Part shown: positions 11,334 through 22,998 of the stretch, one piece after another
How positions within the stretch are numbered: the stretch's first letter is position 1
Layout: every line of letters begins with the position of its first letter
Assembly (NCBI GenBank): GCA_022419385.1
Contig: JAJUBI010000003.1
Coordinates: forward strand, 4,464,001-4,528,000
Direction of reading: 5' to 3'
From: Paraconiothyrium sp. Pb-2020
Taxonomy: Eukaryota > Ascomycota > Dothideomycetes > Pleosporales > Didymosphaeriaceae
DNA: 64,000 bases
The notes under the pieces: model-generated
The model's database searches: none
What the model was told of the DNA's origin: nothing
The model's input: only the letters and a program-made list of their open reading frames with translations
Program-made: the position numbers and the translations under genes

Positions 11334-13409
11334 GGTAAAAGGTGCAAATTCGCCAGACCTGAAGTTGGCTGCTTTGCAAGAACCAGAGTGGGCTGGGTTT
11401 GAGGAAGTGAAAGCAGTGGAACGCGCCCGCCTATATACCTGCTTAGTCTCGGGGGTTTGTCATATTGTTGCAGTTGGTCTCTGTCATGTGGACCGGCTAC
11501 GAAGGCGGTGCTTGCTTGCTGAGTAACAAATTACATTCAACTTCGGCTTGTTGACCTGCGCGTGGTTGAAGCGTGTAGTTGTGGATAGATCATGCTGTAG
11601 CGCACGAGCTCATTTTTCTTTGCTGGTGTTCTTTCGATCGTCTGACAAATACATGAGCAAAGTAACAAAAGGAGAGCAAGAAGCTTGCGGCATAGACGCG
11701 CTGGCGATCGCATTCCGCGTGACTAAGAAATCTCACAAATTCATAACAAAGATGAGTCGAACGAATACAGATGCAGGTGAGCAGATAGCAAGCCCAGCCC
11801 TTCTAGCTTTTGGTACGGTGGAACCCGATCTAGTGGGCTCATGTGTTCAAGAGTTAGCACTGTTAGATGTCCAGGCAAAACTGACAGAAATGTAACTGGT
11901 TTTTAACACTATACCAAGTAATGTGTCACTATAACATCGCCACAACAGTCTGCCACTACAACTGGTTCGTAATTGAAAGTACGCCCTGAAGAATTCACTC
12001 TCTCGAACATCCCGTTGCTCGAATCCTCTTGACCTGTCTGATCGGAAATTTGCGTCCTAGGGCTTTTAAAGAAATTCCCACAGCGATAATTCGCAGTTGG
12101 AAGTCCTCTTCCATTACATCATCCCTTTCGCTCAAGAATCCGATACCCTGAAGTGATTTCTTCTCCGTGAAGTCCACAAATGGATCCTTCTATCCTGCGC
12201 TGTACTGGCTGAGAGTTTAAGGGCTGATGAAGGTGGTGGCGATGATGGTTTCGATGACGAGACAGTTCGATGGTGAGTTAGATCGCTCGAAGATGTCGAA
12301 GATTCCTGAAAATTCTTTCAATCTAAGCGTTATCTACATCGAAGGTGTCACTGAGGCTTTAGCTTCAGGCGGTCCCATACTGTTCGGTCCTGTAACATTC
12401 CAAGTCCCGGGAACTCCGCTTGATCGAGTGTGTCTGGGAATGCAATCTGATTGTTTCGAATGTAGGCGAGTCCCACACCCAGCTCGTTCATGACCAGTCA
12501 GGAAATCCTTATCTACCTACGTAAGACCTTCATAAAAGGCCTTGGTAGTAGTGCATAAAGTAGAAATCCGGACCCCCGTCCAGTCCACAGGCTTGCAAAG
12601 ATATCCGATGGGAAGTTTTTTTCTAAGATGGTCTAAGGAGCTGCTCTGAAGCGGAAAGTGCGCCATCACGCGCAAATAGGATGTCCGTGTTACTGTGCGT
12701 CGTCACTGCGGAGAATCCTCGAGCCAGCTTCGTGTAAAAGATATCCTCCGTCTAGTCTAAATGAACAGGAACTTTCAGTGGGCGTGGTTGCAGGACATTG
12801 TTCGTGAGTACAGGGAAATAAAAAGCGCATTGCTTGCAGATGATTCCTGATTTTTTCCATTGGATCGACTATACCATAGAAGTTACAGATATATGTAGAT
12901 GACGGATGGTAGGCTATGGTAGGCTAGGGGAGGGGCAGCGTTGATGCCTACCCCATTACGAATTACAAGGGAGCGCGCAAATTAAAGTTTTCGAGCCATA
13001 TTTATTATCGAAGATCTGGATGACAATTCTGAGGTATCTAAGAACAATGCAGAAAATACACTGCAGTCGATCTGGAATCCATGCGCAACGTTGAAAGCTG
13101 TTTCCAAAGCCTTCGTCGTTCGCGAGGGTGGCCATCGGTGTTACTTCATCAAGCATGCAGTCTCAAGAGACACAGGCGCCTGGATCGTTCCGGAGCATGT
13201 CTTTTTGATACCAGTCTGAACAGCTTCGAACCAGTATGCAAAGTATCGTGTTCTAGCAAGCCCATTATCAACACCACATCTTGATGCAAAGTTGCTGAAA
13301 AAGTGGGTCTCTAGCACACCTCCGCCCTCGTCTCGAGGTACGTTGAAGACTCAACACCAAGATTCAAATCCGCAATAATATCAACTCACCACCATCCACA
13401 AGCACAAAC
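11334..13409. other. 2-kb region without a confident gene
   Basis: Three short frames exist: 11653-11895 plus (80 aa from its ATG), 11995-12177 minus and 12227-12493 plus. None shows a known motif or a convincing splice partner, so I do not call them. A short direct repeat (gatggtaggctatggtaggc) lies near 12905. The region serves the promoters of the divergent Argonaute and bisphosphatase genes. Confidence 0.4.
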
Positions 13410-14414
13410 ATGCCTCCCGCACTTCTCCTCTCGGATTTTTTAAAGCAGAAACTCCCCAACTCAGACCGGACCCACCTCCTTACATCCGTCCTCCCCACCC
13501 TCCTAAACTCCATCACAAGCGTCGCGCAATGCCTGCGCGACTCCCAGGACATACAAACCGCCGGTAGCCAAAACACCTCCGGCGACCAGCAACTCAACGT
13601 CGACCTTGCGACCAACGAAATCATACATGCCGCAATCCGCACCTGCCCCTCCATCATCTCCGCCTCCAGCGAAGAAGACGAAGGCGAGAACGCCGTGCAG
13701 CACAACAGCGGCGTTTCTCCTCATGACTCCAACCAAGAACAGTACTCTGTAGCTTTCGATCCTTTGGATGGCAGTTCCATCATCCCCGCAAATTGGAGCG
13801 TAGGCACTATCATCGGAATCTGGGACGGTGTCACGGCGCTCAACCAGCGTGCTTCCTCGAAGCAAATCGCCGCGATTCTAGGCGTGCTCGGTCCGCGTAC
13901 TACAGCTATCGTAGCAATACGGCTTCCGTCTTCTAACTCCTCGCTATGCTTTGAAGTCGGGCTGTCCAGCTCCACGCAGGACATCCTCGTCATCCGCGAG
14001 AACGTGCAGTTCAAGAGAATTGAAGAGGTTAAGACGCGCTACTTTGCGCCTGCGAACCTGCGCGCTGCGGCACAGGATGTAGCTTATAAGAAGTTGATTG
14101 ATTACTTCATTGAGAAGGAGTATACTCTGCGCTACTCGGGCGGACTGGTTCCCGATGTGTATCATGCATTTGTGAAGGGGCATGGGGTGTATGTGTCGCC
14201 TGTGACAGCGAAGAGTAAAGCGAAGCTACGGGTTCTGTATGAGGTTGCTCCTATTGCGCTGATTGTGGAGTGTGCGGGGGGACGGGCTGTTGATGCTGCT
14301 ACGGGAGAAGACATATTGGAGAAGGAGGTGAGAGATGTGGATGATAGGAGCGGGTTGGTTTGTGGGACGAGGGAAGAGGTAGATATGGTGGTGAGGATGT
14401 TGAGGGGGGAGTGA
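13410..14414 (+). CDS. class-I fructose/sedoheptulose-bisphosphatase family phosphatase
   Basis: Metal-dependent sugar-bisphosphate phosphatase of the FBPase class-I fold. The single exon encodes 334 residues, close to the family norm. The signature AFDPLDGSS around residue 115 carries the metal-binding Asp residues, followed by WSVGTIIGIW. GDQQLNVDLATNEI near the N-terminus matches the family GDQQ element. The C-terminal block (YSGGLVPDVYHAFVKGHGVY, then TAKSKAKLRVLYEVAPIALI) looks more like sedoheptulose-1,7-bisphosphatase than gluconeogenic FBPase. The preferred substrate is therefore inferred to be sedoheptulose-bisphosphate, or an unusual FBP enzyme; sequence alone does not settle it. 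The ATG context acaaacATGcc supports the start. Confidence 0.88.
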   Translation: MPPALLLSDFLKQKLPNSDRTHLLTSVLPTLLNSITSVAQCLRDSQDIQTAGSQNTSGDQQLNVDLATNEIIHAAIRTCPSIISASSEEDEGENAVQHNSGVSPHDSNQEQYSVAFDPLDGSSIIPANWSVGTIIGIWDGVTALNQRASSKQIAAILGVLGPRTTAIVAIRLPSSNSSLCFEVGLSSSTQDILVIRENVQFKRIEEVKTRYFAPANLRAAAQDVAYKKLIDYFIEKEYTLRYSGGLVPDVYHAFVKGHGVYVSPVTAKSKAKLRVLYEVAPIALIVECAGGRAVDAATGEDILEKEVRDVDDRSGLVCGTREEVDMVVRMLRGE

Positions 14415-14958
14415 GATTGGGCTGGAGGGGAAAGACTTAGAGGGCTCACAGTGACATAGATTGGTAGACGGGCTGCTTCAACGCAACATAGACCCATTTT
14501 CGCACGCTGCACATAACAAGAAGGTTAGAAGACTTATCTTGTATTGATTACCGTCTGCCTCTCATCCTTGTATACGCACTGTAAGAAGAACACACGATCA
14601 TTGTTTGCACGAGAAACACCCTACCTAGACCCACCAACCCAACTCACCTATCGTTACACGCTTCATTCCCCTCCATTGCCTAACCTCGTCCATCTCCAAA
14701 TTTCCAAAGCTTGAATAACACCTTACTCCCACTGAATGATGGCCCACCAAGAACAAAGCTACAAACAAACACCAGGACACCGCTATGCTCCGTAACATTG
14801 CACCGCCCATGTCCCATTATACAAATACTGTTGCCGGCGCGTCGAAGTATCAGAGCGATGAAGCTCCAATCGCAGAGCCCAGGCCTCGAAAATTTAATGA
14901 AGTGGCCGGAGAGTGCTGATAGTTGTTGAATATCGTCGAAATAGATAGTGATGGGTCT
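14415..14958. other. convergent intergenic region
   Basis: 3' flanks of the bisphosphatase (plus) and the SET-domain gene (minus). No coding signal recognised. Confidence 0.5.
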
Positions 14959-17705
14959 TCAAGCCTTCTTACTCTCGTACATGCCACGCGAGTTTCGAAC
15001 GCGGCCTCGTGGAAGCTTGGCCACGCCCGCGCCAGTCTTGTGGATGCCGCGCGGTGCAGGCGCAGAGCCCTTCTTCTTGCCTTTGTACTTGGACTTGACC
15101 ATAGCCTTGCCGTACTCTGCATCGACATCACTATCGGGGACTTCCTCTTCTTCACTGTCCGACTCTAGCTCCGACTCCGAATCGGGAACAAGAGTGCGCT
15201 GGCCCAACTTGCCCGCTTTGCCAAGCTTGAGCGGCTTGATGGCCTTCTTGTTCTGCGCCGTCTTCTTGTTGGCACTACGAAGGGAAGCCGGAGTGATGTT
15301 TGGCGATTCGTCCTCAGAAGAAGACTCTGGAGTAGCACTACGATGTCGCGACAGGAGAAGAGCCGCTTTGCCGGGCTTCTGTAAACTCGAGGACTTCGCC
15401 ACTTTGCCCGGCATGTTCTTGACAGGCTTCAGGGCCCCTGGCTTCTGCGCTGTCTTCGCGACTGTCACCTTCCGCTTAAGGTTGATCACAGTCTTCTTTG
15501 ACGTCCGAACAGTGGGTTTAGCCGCAGTGGAAGCCTTGTGAAGCAGCCGACCTCGCTTAGAGGTGGCAAGAGCCTTGTGTCGCTGCATAGCACGGCTCTC
15601 ACGCGATGCAATCTGCGCTGCATGGGCCTCGGCCTCCCTCACGGCTCGCTCGCGCGCTGCCTCGTTCTGAGCCAATGCATTTCGGGCCTTGGTCATAGCG
15701 GAAGTGACCACCATGCGCTTCTTCGGAGAGTTCGGGGCGCTCGCAGAGCCTCGACCACCTCCAAAAACATCTTGCAACTTGCGCTTGGCTCCAGCAAGGA
15801 GAGCTGAAGGTAGCGACCGCTCCTCGTGATTGGCGGGTTTCTTGGGCTTGGGTCCTAGAACACCACGACATGACTTGGTCCCGCAACGGCACTCCTGGAT
15901 ATTCTTCAGCGAGAATGGACTGCGAGATATTAGCTTTATTGTGACGTGATGATCCGTGCCACTTACTCAAAGTTGTAATCGTAGGTCAATTCCTCTCCTG
16001 TCATGATTCCACGAGAGCCAGCGAACAGGGCCATGCGCGGTTCTCCACCCACTGTCCATTTAATCATCTCGCAGTTGGGCTCGCAAGAATGGTTCACGAA
16101 GCGCGCAATAGTGCCGCGTGTTGCATCGATGATCATCTTGTTGTCGAAGCTCATAAGATAGTAACACTGCAGACCGTTAGAAACAAATTCTAAATCTGAT
16201 AAGGTAGACGCACCTTATCCTTCTTATAGACCTGCTTCATGCGCCGCTCGCACTCATCTTGGGTGATGATCTCGCCGGCATATTCGACGATGATTTGGTG
16301 GGGCTCGAAACACCTCATGGCCCGAACACCGTAGCCCTTGCCTTCGGTCTCCATGACCTCGACACCGTAATCATAGCCATTGCCCTTCGCGCGTTTCTTC
16401 AGCTGTGCAAATGGACGGTTGTTGCACTGATCAGGCGTGAGAGGGCAGTTAGTATCATCGCACTCATATGCCATGATGCGGTTGTGGCATGTCTCCCCGC
16501 AGCCATCTTCAGGGTCGCAGAAACACTGCGACGCATCGCCATGCTTCTCACGCTTCCACAGCGCAGATGCATCGCCAATAAAGCGATCTTCGAGAAGTTA
16601 GCTCAATTTTTCGACTGTCAAGTATAACGCAGAACTTACTCTTGTTGAGTTTGACCCAACCATCAACCTTGACCTTCCTCGGAAGAGGATTGTAAACGTC
16701 GTAAGGCAGCTTGAAGGGCTTGTAGACAATTCGTGGGTTGCTTTCTAGCTGTATCTGGGTGGCGAATAGAGGAAGTGGTAGGACCTTGCTTTCCTTAGCC
16801 CGACGCGCCTCCCTTCGCGCCCGGTTGCGTTTCTCGGTAAAGCGAGCGTCGAAACCGCGTTCCTGGCCAACATACAGGCCTTGCTTGAGCCACTGCTTGG
16901 ATTTTGGCTTGAAATACTCTGGCTCTTTCTCCTCCTCCTCTTCCTCTTCGTCCTCATCCTCATCCTCGGAGGTGTCCTCCTTAAAGTGGGACGGCCGCGA
17001 CGCGGCTGACCGGAAGGATGAACGCAACCGCGAGTCGGAGGCGCTGCGCTTAAGCGTCTTCTGCACAAAATCCTTCCCAACTGAAATTGTATTCGCAACT
17101 GCCTCACCTGCACCACTCAAGTTGAACAGGGCTGCGCGTCGCAGGTCGGTGCCCAATCGTGTCGAGGTTCGTCGCTGCGCCGCCTGTGCAGCCTCTGAGG
17201 CGAGCTGCTGCTCGGCTGGGTCTTCAAGCTCAGCAGATTCTGATTTGGTCCTACGTTTGCCAATACGCTTCTTTGGGGGCGTGGGTTGGGCCTTGATAAC
17301 CTCTTGAATGTCGCCGTGCACAACATTTTCATGGTGTTTCTCCAGGTACTTTGTAGGCGTGTGAATAGCAGTGCCTGCCAGTATTTGTACGTTGTACGTG
17401 ACGACCGATTTGCGCGAGTTCCGCATCGCCCGCCGTGGCGCACTGTCGGAAGCCTCAGGTGCTGACTGCGGCGCAATGGGCGATGCCGGGACTGCACGTG
17501 GAGTAGACACCTCTTCGTGCATCTCTATGACTTCCATCTTGCTTGTCTCGGACAGTATGCTTGCCTCATCGCCGAGACTCGTAGGAGGCGTGGAGGTCGG
17601 AGGCGACGCGGTCGAGGTGCGCGAGTCGAGCGCCTTCCCCGCGTGCGCAGTGATGAGAGAATGGAGAGAAGCGGTCGACGAGGGCGAGGTGTTCCGTTCC
17701 GCCAT
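14959..17705 (-). CDS. ASH1-like SET-domain histone H3K36 methyltransferase
   Basis: Nuclear histone-lysine methyltransferase. Four exons (17705-16640, 16587-16214, 16166-15967, 15919-14959) give 866 residues, with all phases consistent. The N-terminal 350 residues are disordered with an acidic DEDEDEEEEEE run. Then come the AWS cysteine cluster (CFCDPEDGCGETC, ECDDTNC), the SET domain (GYGVRA, EYAGEII, RFVNHSCEPNC, GEELTYDYNF) and post-SET (CRCGTKSCRG). The AWS-SET-post-SET order fits the SET2/ASH1 branch. The Lys/Ser-rich tail has no WW or SRI domain that I can see, so ASH1-like is preferred over SET2. Catalytic residues appear intact. The start ATG at 17705 opens the long first exon. Confidence 0.9.
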
Positions 17706-18349
17706 GCTAGTCGCGTGCGACCTGTGTCGGGCGGAGGTGGTGGAGGGTCAGGCGCGTGAAGTGATGCGTGGAGGAGATCCGCCGGTCGAGCCAGGATCCA
17801 GGCACGCCCGACAACACTTCGACAGTGTGGCGCGTCGGGGCAAGCAGCGACGCTCAGAGGAGCCTGAAGTGTTTGTCCGGACGATGCACCGCGAATTGGG
17901 CGTGTCGGTGCCCTGCAGCGATATCTCGTCTGCAAGACGGAAGTTGTGGAGAAGCTTGGGGAGATGTCAACTGGTTGTTTACAACCACGCTAGCAGTCAT
18001 CCTGGACCAACCAATAGTGGGCTCTATTCCTAATCTGCTTGTACGACCGCTTCGTATCCCACTCTCACTATGGCAAATCACTTGTGCGCTACGTGTAGAA
18101 ATGCTTCAGTGTTCTAGATCTCATGATTCATGCGGTGGCAGCTATCTACAGTCCAGTGTTCTTCCGGCACTTCTCATCCCTTTCCCGTTCAGTGCTCTCC
18201 GTCCCTGCCCCTGCAAAACCTACATTCAAGCAAACACTGACCGTTTGCGATTGCTACCTACATACATGAAGACATTAAATAAGTGATTATGATTATGTAT
18301 AGCTTGAAGCTCGTATTGGCTAGTATTGCAGCCTTAATACAATAACTAC
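17706..18349. other. intergenic, promoter side of the SET gene
   Basis: About 640 nt between two minus-strand genes. Frames on the plus strand here are continuations of antisense shadows of the SET gene. Nothing else recognised. Confidence 0.5.
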
Positions 18350-20457
18350 CTACAGCGCGAGCGGCCCAGTATGGTTACGCGGTGCTCTGCTAGCCGGGCC
18401 CTGAAAACCCTGTGCCGTAGTACGGACATCATGCATCTCCAGGCCGCCACCTTGCTGCTCAGCTGTTAGAGGCGCTGTCCGCTTACCCCTGCGTGGGCCA
18501 AATCTCTGGTCGCCTTCCTCATATCTGCGCTTGAAATGCAGATAAGTCGGTGGCTTTGGTCGCTGCAAGACCGCAATTAGGTTTTTGAGGATGTTACCCT
18601 GTGTGAAAGGGCGATGTCGGTCCTTTTTGATGAACTTGTGCGAGTTCAAGTACTCGCGTGTGGTCTCCCCCCTACCCATCAGGAAAACGTGATATAGACC
18701 TAAACTCAACGGATAGGGAGTGGCGAGAACTGCATATATGCACATTGCAAAAGGAACACGCCATTTATCAATCGCAGCCCCGAATGATGTGCCGTTCTGA
18801 GAGCGCCACTCTAAGATGTGAACCAAGCTTGCTGCTAATAGATAGACTCCAAGAAGAGTTGCAGAAGTGACAAAGGTGAAGAAGTAGCGGTAGTTTCGTC
18901 GGCCGATGCAGTTGTTCAGCCACACGCAGTGGTGATCCTGCGTCTCCACGCAATTGTCGCATACCCTGCAGTGATGGGCACGTGGCGGTCGCCAAATGTT
19001 GCAGCTCTTGCAATATTTGGTTGGAACTTCCATAGCGGCGTTGGCTCCTGTGGTCGACACGACCATTGTCCACTCTGTTGTGGGAGGGCCAACGCTAAGT
19101 GGGTCGTCATTAGGATTAGGTGGAGGGAATGGATGCAGGTTGCGAGGAAGTATCTATGGTGGTCAGTGAGAAGATGCAGAATATGGCACATTGACCTACC
19201 CCAGGATCCGACGCGGTGGCGTGAACGAAAGAGGAAATGCAGACCAAGAATAGATAGGCAAAGATGATGGGTATCGAAGGAGAAACATGAAGCCATAGCC
19301 ACGGTGCACTACGATCATATTAGTCTCGGCTCGGAATAACGAGACGGGGAGATTACTCACGAAAAGCCCAAAAAGAGGGCGGAAGGTATAACGATGAAAG
19401 TACCAGTCGCAATATTCACTGGTCGGTCGCGAGTGTTCTGTAAACGTCCTCCCCAACAGAAAGCAGTATTGCCGGAGAAGTACTGATAGTTCTTGCCCAG
19501 CTCGTTTTTCACTGTCTCTTTTGTAGGATCTTTTCGCGACATTCTTGGAGAAGATTCGGCCGATGCAAGTTTCTCGTGGCCAGTCTGCGGGCGCATCTGC
19601 GAGCGACCTTCACGACTTCCAGAGAGCCCGAAACTGGCGCTAAAGGAACGCGGCGATCTACTTGGGGTTGGGAGCTTGCCAGCGTCGGTCTTGAGGGATT
19701 TGGAAAGATCGAGATGTTGAGGCTTGGGTCGATGCAGAGGCGTAATGCTCTCGCCGCGACTGCGCACCGTTTCCGCGCCGGTAGGAGTGGTGTTTGCGGT
19801 AGTGCGATCGGGGAGGTCTCGGTCGGTTATATCGGTGCCGCGAGACGGTGGAGGTTGCTGGTCATGATCGTGGGAGTGGGAGAGGCCGAGAGGGTGCTGG
19901 GTGCGCTCTGTCTTGTTGGAGCCAATGCTCTGGCGGTAGGGGTTTCCTCCGACCTCGCTCGTGCCTTCCGAGTAAAGCGAGCTGTGGCCGAGAAGCGACG
20001 TTGGGCGCTGGTTGCGCTGCTGCTGTAGGCGCTGAGAGCTCATCGGGCGAAAGAAGCCATGCGCGGCGAGCGGGACGTGAGTTCTGCTTGCGGCTGTCGT
20101 CGGCCTGCTCTGCGCTCCCATGCTTCCGGCGACACTCGCTGTTCCTGCGCTCATCTGCATGCCTGCTCCGCCTCGCCGCGACGGCGGCTCCCGGGACCAT
20201 CTTCGATTACTCCCAGTCTGTGAAATCGCAATGGATGAAGGTCGCGACGGCGGGAGTCCGGCCTCTCCCGAAGGTCCTGTCATACCCAAGACACGGCTGC
20301 CGGTGGAGTTACGGTTCTGCGATGCGGGTGAGGGTGCGCCGAAAGTCGTCTGCTCGTCGTCGGCGTTCGTAGATTCGCGAGTGGCTTGGTCATCTTGTGC
20401 GACCATGGCGGGATTCGAGTATGTATGTGAAGCGGGTGGCTCCCCACTTGTCGTCAT
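18350..20457 (-). CDS. ERF2: DHHC palmitoyltransferase, Erf2-like
   Basis: Protein S-acyltransferase that palmitoylates Ras-type proteins at endomembranes, normally with a small Erf4 partner. Three exons (20457-19361, 19308-19200, 19153-18350) give 669 residues. The N-terminal 310 residues are a Ser/Pro/Gln-rich disordered region. Next come YFSGNTAFCWGGRLQNT, typical of Erf2, and two hydrophobic helices. The cysteine-rich DHHC domain follows (KYCKSCNIWRPPRAHHC, then DNCVETQDHHCVWLNNCIG), then two more helices and a basic tail. The catalytic Cys is in DHHC. TASDPG before the domain corresponds to the DPG motif. The start ATG at 20457 is the first of the long open frame. Confidence 0.92.
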
Positions 20458-21012
20458 GACGAAGGTGAGGCGGAGGGAGTCTCAGCAAAGTTCTTTTGAG
20501 CAGCAGTGGCATGACAACCGGCGATTAAGGGGACATCCCAGGTGTTTCGAAACTTTAAGACGTCGACTCAGGTGGGAATGAAGCGCCGAAAAGCAAGCAC
20601 CTGCAGAAGCGAACGGCAAATATCAAGTTTGGGTTAAAGGAGCGCGAGAAGGAGACACGGCGGCGCGCGTGTAGAGGGAGCGGAGGAGAAGAGGATGGCT
20701 CTGATGGCCCGGCCGGCGATGCAGCGTCTGCTATCACGGCTGATCAGCTATATGAGGATGTCTAAAAGGGGCGCGCGACTCGCGACAGTTGATGCGCATG
20801 GTTCCTGGATGCAGACACGATGCCGGTCTATGCCTTGCTCGCTCTAGCGCGCCTGCCTTTTGTGCCCAGCGCAAGCTGCAGGTGCTTGATTACATACGCA
20901 CGTCTTGGCCCACAGCTCCATCGAACCACTGCAAGCTTCGACCAACGTCACACACCACCACCAACCACCACACCTCTCCACTCCACCACCCGCAGTCTCA
21001 ATTGCGCCCGTC
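20458..21012. other. bidirectional promoter region
   Basis: About 555 nt between the divergently transcribed ERF2 (minus) and the small mitochondrial protein gene (plus). The part before 21013 is rich in CCACCA/CACC, common in ascomycete 5' leaders. No separate gene seen. Confidence 0.45.
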
Positions 21013-21745
21013 ATGTCGAGCATCATCGGACGCACCGCCTTCCGCGCCGCCCCGCGCCTCCGAGCTACCCAGGTTCCCCGCCGATGGAACACCAGCACGG
21101 CCGGTGAGGACGAGCGCCGGTCCGGCAAGGAGGCCCTCAAGGCGGGAGCGAAGCGCGATCCCGAGCTTTACGTACGTCAGAATATCTTGCACATAGCTTG
21201 CTTCGACGAGAAGACCGACGGGCGTGGCTCAATGGCTTGCCCAAGGTTCGCGAAGAGAGCAGCTTCTTCGTCACACCACACGAGCCGGGGCACATGGAGC
21301 ATCGGCATGGTTCAGAGCGACAGCTAATGTGGATGTGCAGGTCCTCTTCGCTATCATGAGCGGTATCTTCGGTGTTGCGGGATGGCACTTCTGTAAGAGA
21401 TCCGAGGCCTACTCATATCTTGGCCGTTGTACTTGAATATCGGACATTGCTCATACATGTAGCCCGATCGCCCACCAGTGCCTCTTCCGAGCGAACTGTA
21501 GCCGAGGCAGCCAACGGCAAGCCCTGGGAGGAGGGTGGCGGCGAGGGCAAGTACCAGTACCACCCCCACGGTGACGCCAGCGCCCCCAGGAAGGATGCTC
21601 CTTCAGCATTGAACGTAGTCATCATCCCCAACGTGACTCTTCCCAAGGTAACCAAGACCTCGCTTCAATGCACTATTGAACGCATAGCTGATTGCTCCAG
21701 GAACTGCACGACGCATACAACAAGTGGGGCAAGGACGGCTACTAG
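21013..21745 (+). CDS. small predicted mitochondrial inner-membrane protein
   Basis: Function not recognised. Four exons (21013-21171, 21341-21392, 21463-21647, 21701-21745) with consistent phases give 146 residues. The N-terminus (MSSIIGRTAFRAAPRLRATQ, then PRRWNTS) is Arg-rich without acids, like a mitochondrial presequence. One transmembrane helix follows RDPELY (VLFAIMSGIFGVAGWHF). After it come a hydrophilic stretch (GKYQYHPHGD) and a Pro/Asn-containing tail (NVVIIPNVTLPKELHDAYNKWGKDGY). The size and layout resemble accessory subunits of respiratory complexes, but that is inference. Gene prediction could easily miss the 52-nt and 45-nt exons. Confidence 0.78.
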
Positions 21746-22086
21746 ATCATCAGCGCTCAATGTCCGTTTCCTTGAGTCATTAGACAATGCACACCCGACA
21801 TCTCACCATTTCCTTGCTGCGATAGCTTCGCGCCCTGTAGATAAGCTCGACAAAGCTGTACCGAGTAGAAGAATTGAGTTTTGCAGTACTTTTTGTATCA
21901 TTCCACGTTCACTAACCCACAGGCTATCTTCTATCCTAAAATACCTCAGACTCCATTATGATAACACTCATTTCTACTGTCACGAAAGTCTATGCTACAT
22001 CCGCCACCGAGGCTGATGAAGAAGGGTATATGCCAAGCGCCTCCAATGCAAAGTAACATAAGAAAGCAAATCTGTTCTCTACATTC

Positions 22087-22998
22087 TTACAACCACGCCA
22101 CCAACGCTCCCACAGCCACCGCAAGACTCACTCCACTCCCATACCTCGCCGCACCACCCGTAAATAGTGGCTCGTTAGGCCCAGTCGAACTCGCTGGGGG
22201 CGCAGGCGGCGCAGGTGGCGCATTACCACTCGGTTCTGCCTCGGGCGTAGGTGTAGGCGTAGGCGTGTCGCCGCCGTACTCCACCGCACTCGACGTCTCA
22301 GGTAGCTCAAAGTTGGCCGTCGAGTTCACCGCTGGAACGGGCGTGGTGTAAGACGGCGGAGAGGTGCCGGTGCCCAGAGTGGGTGCGTAGTAAGTAGTCG
22401 TCCCGTTCCAGCCACCGTTGCCTCCAGCGTAGCCTGTGCCGCTGGGGACGTAGCCAGTGCCTGTGCCTGGCCAGGGAATCGTTACGGTTGTGGTGGTTTT
22501 GGAGCAGTTGCTAGATGGCGATATGCTCGGTGTGGAGATCGAAGGGTAGATGGTTGATGTTATGGTGGTGTTTTGGCAGGTATGTGAGGTAGATGGTGTG
22601 GGGGTTGAGTAGGGGATCGTGATTATTGTTGTGCTATTTGTGCAGGTCTGCGAGGAAGAAGAGGAGTAGGATGGTGCGGTTGGGTAGAGAGCTGCTGGCG
22701 TTGAGATGATGGGGGGACTTGATTCGGCTGGGGGCGAGGCTTGGTAGCCGTAGCCTTCGGATGTTGTCGAAGAGAGTATGGATGAAGACTCGGTTTCGAT
22801 CTGGTAGCCATAGCCTCCGTCTGGTGTTGTTATTGACGGGATGGCTGTTTCGGTTGAGCTTGAGCTGTCGGTTTGGTAGCCGTAGCTTTCTTCGTATGCC
22901 ATGAAGGTGAGGTCCTCTACGGAGTGTGTAGATGCTGTGGCAGATCGCGCCGAGAGCAGGAGGACGCTTAGAGAGAGGATGGTGCTTCGTGACGCCAT
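22087..22998 (-). CDS. Ser/Thr-rich repeat protein, probably GPI-anchored
   Basis: Predicted cell-surface protein of 303 residues with no recognised enzyme domain. The ATG at 22998 is preferred because it starts directly with a signal peptide (MASRSTILSLSVLLLSARSA); an in-frame ATG 13 codons upstream would bury it. Three GYGYQ-type motifs occur in the N-terminal third. Three related Cys segments follow (TCTNSTTIITIPYSTP, TCQNTTITSTIYPSIS, NCSKTTTTVTIPWPGT) with N-glycosylation sequons. Next is a Gly/Pro region, and the protein ends in a short hydrophobic tail (SGVSLAVAVGALVAWL) like a GPI signal. A wall or adhesion role is inferred from composition. Confidence 0.72.
   Translation of the reverse strand: MASRSTILSLSVLLLSARSATASTHSVEDLTFMAYEESYGYQTDSSSSTETAIPSITTPDGGYGYQIETESSSILSSTTSEGYGYQASPPAESSPPIISTPAALYPTAPSYSSSSSQTCTNSTTIITIPYSTPTPSTSHTCQNTTITSTIYPSISTPSISPSSNCSKTTTTVTIPWPGTGTGYVPSGTGYAGGNGGWNGTTTYYAPTLGTGTSPPSYTTPVPAVNSTANFELPETSSAVEYGGDTPTPTPTPEAEPSGNAPPAPPAPPASSTGPNEPLFTGGAARYGSGVSLAVAVGALVAWL

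Noticed and set aside
11548..12493. Three short ORFs in the 2-kb gap
   Set aside because: No motifs, no splice partners, no consistent start contexts; chance ORFs cannot be excluded.
13503..13865. Minus-strand frame over the bisphosphatase
   Set aside because: Antisense shadow of a gene with the FDPLDGSS signature.
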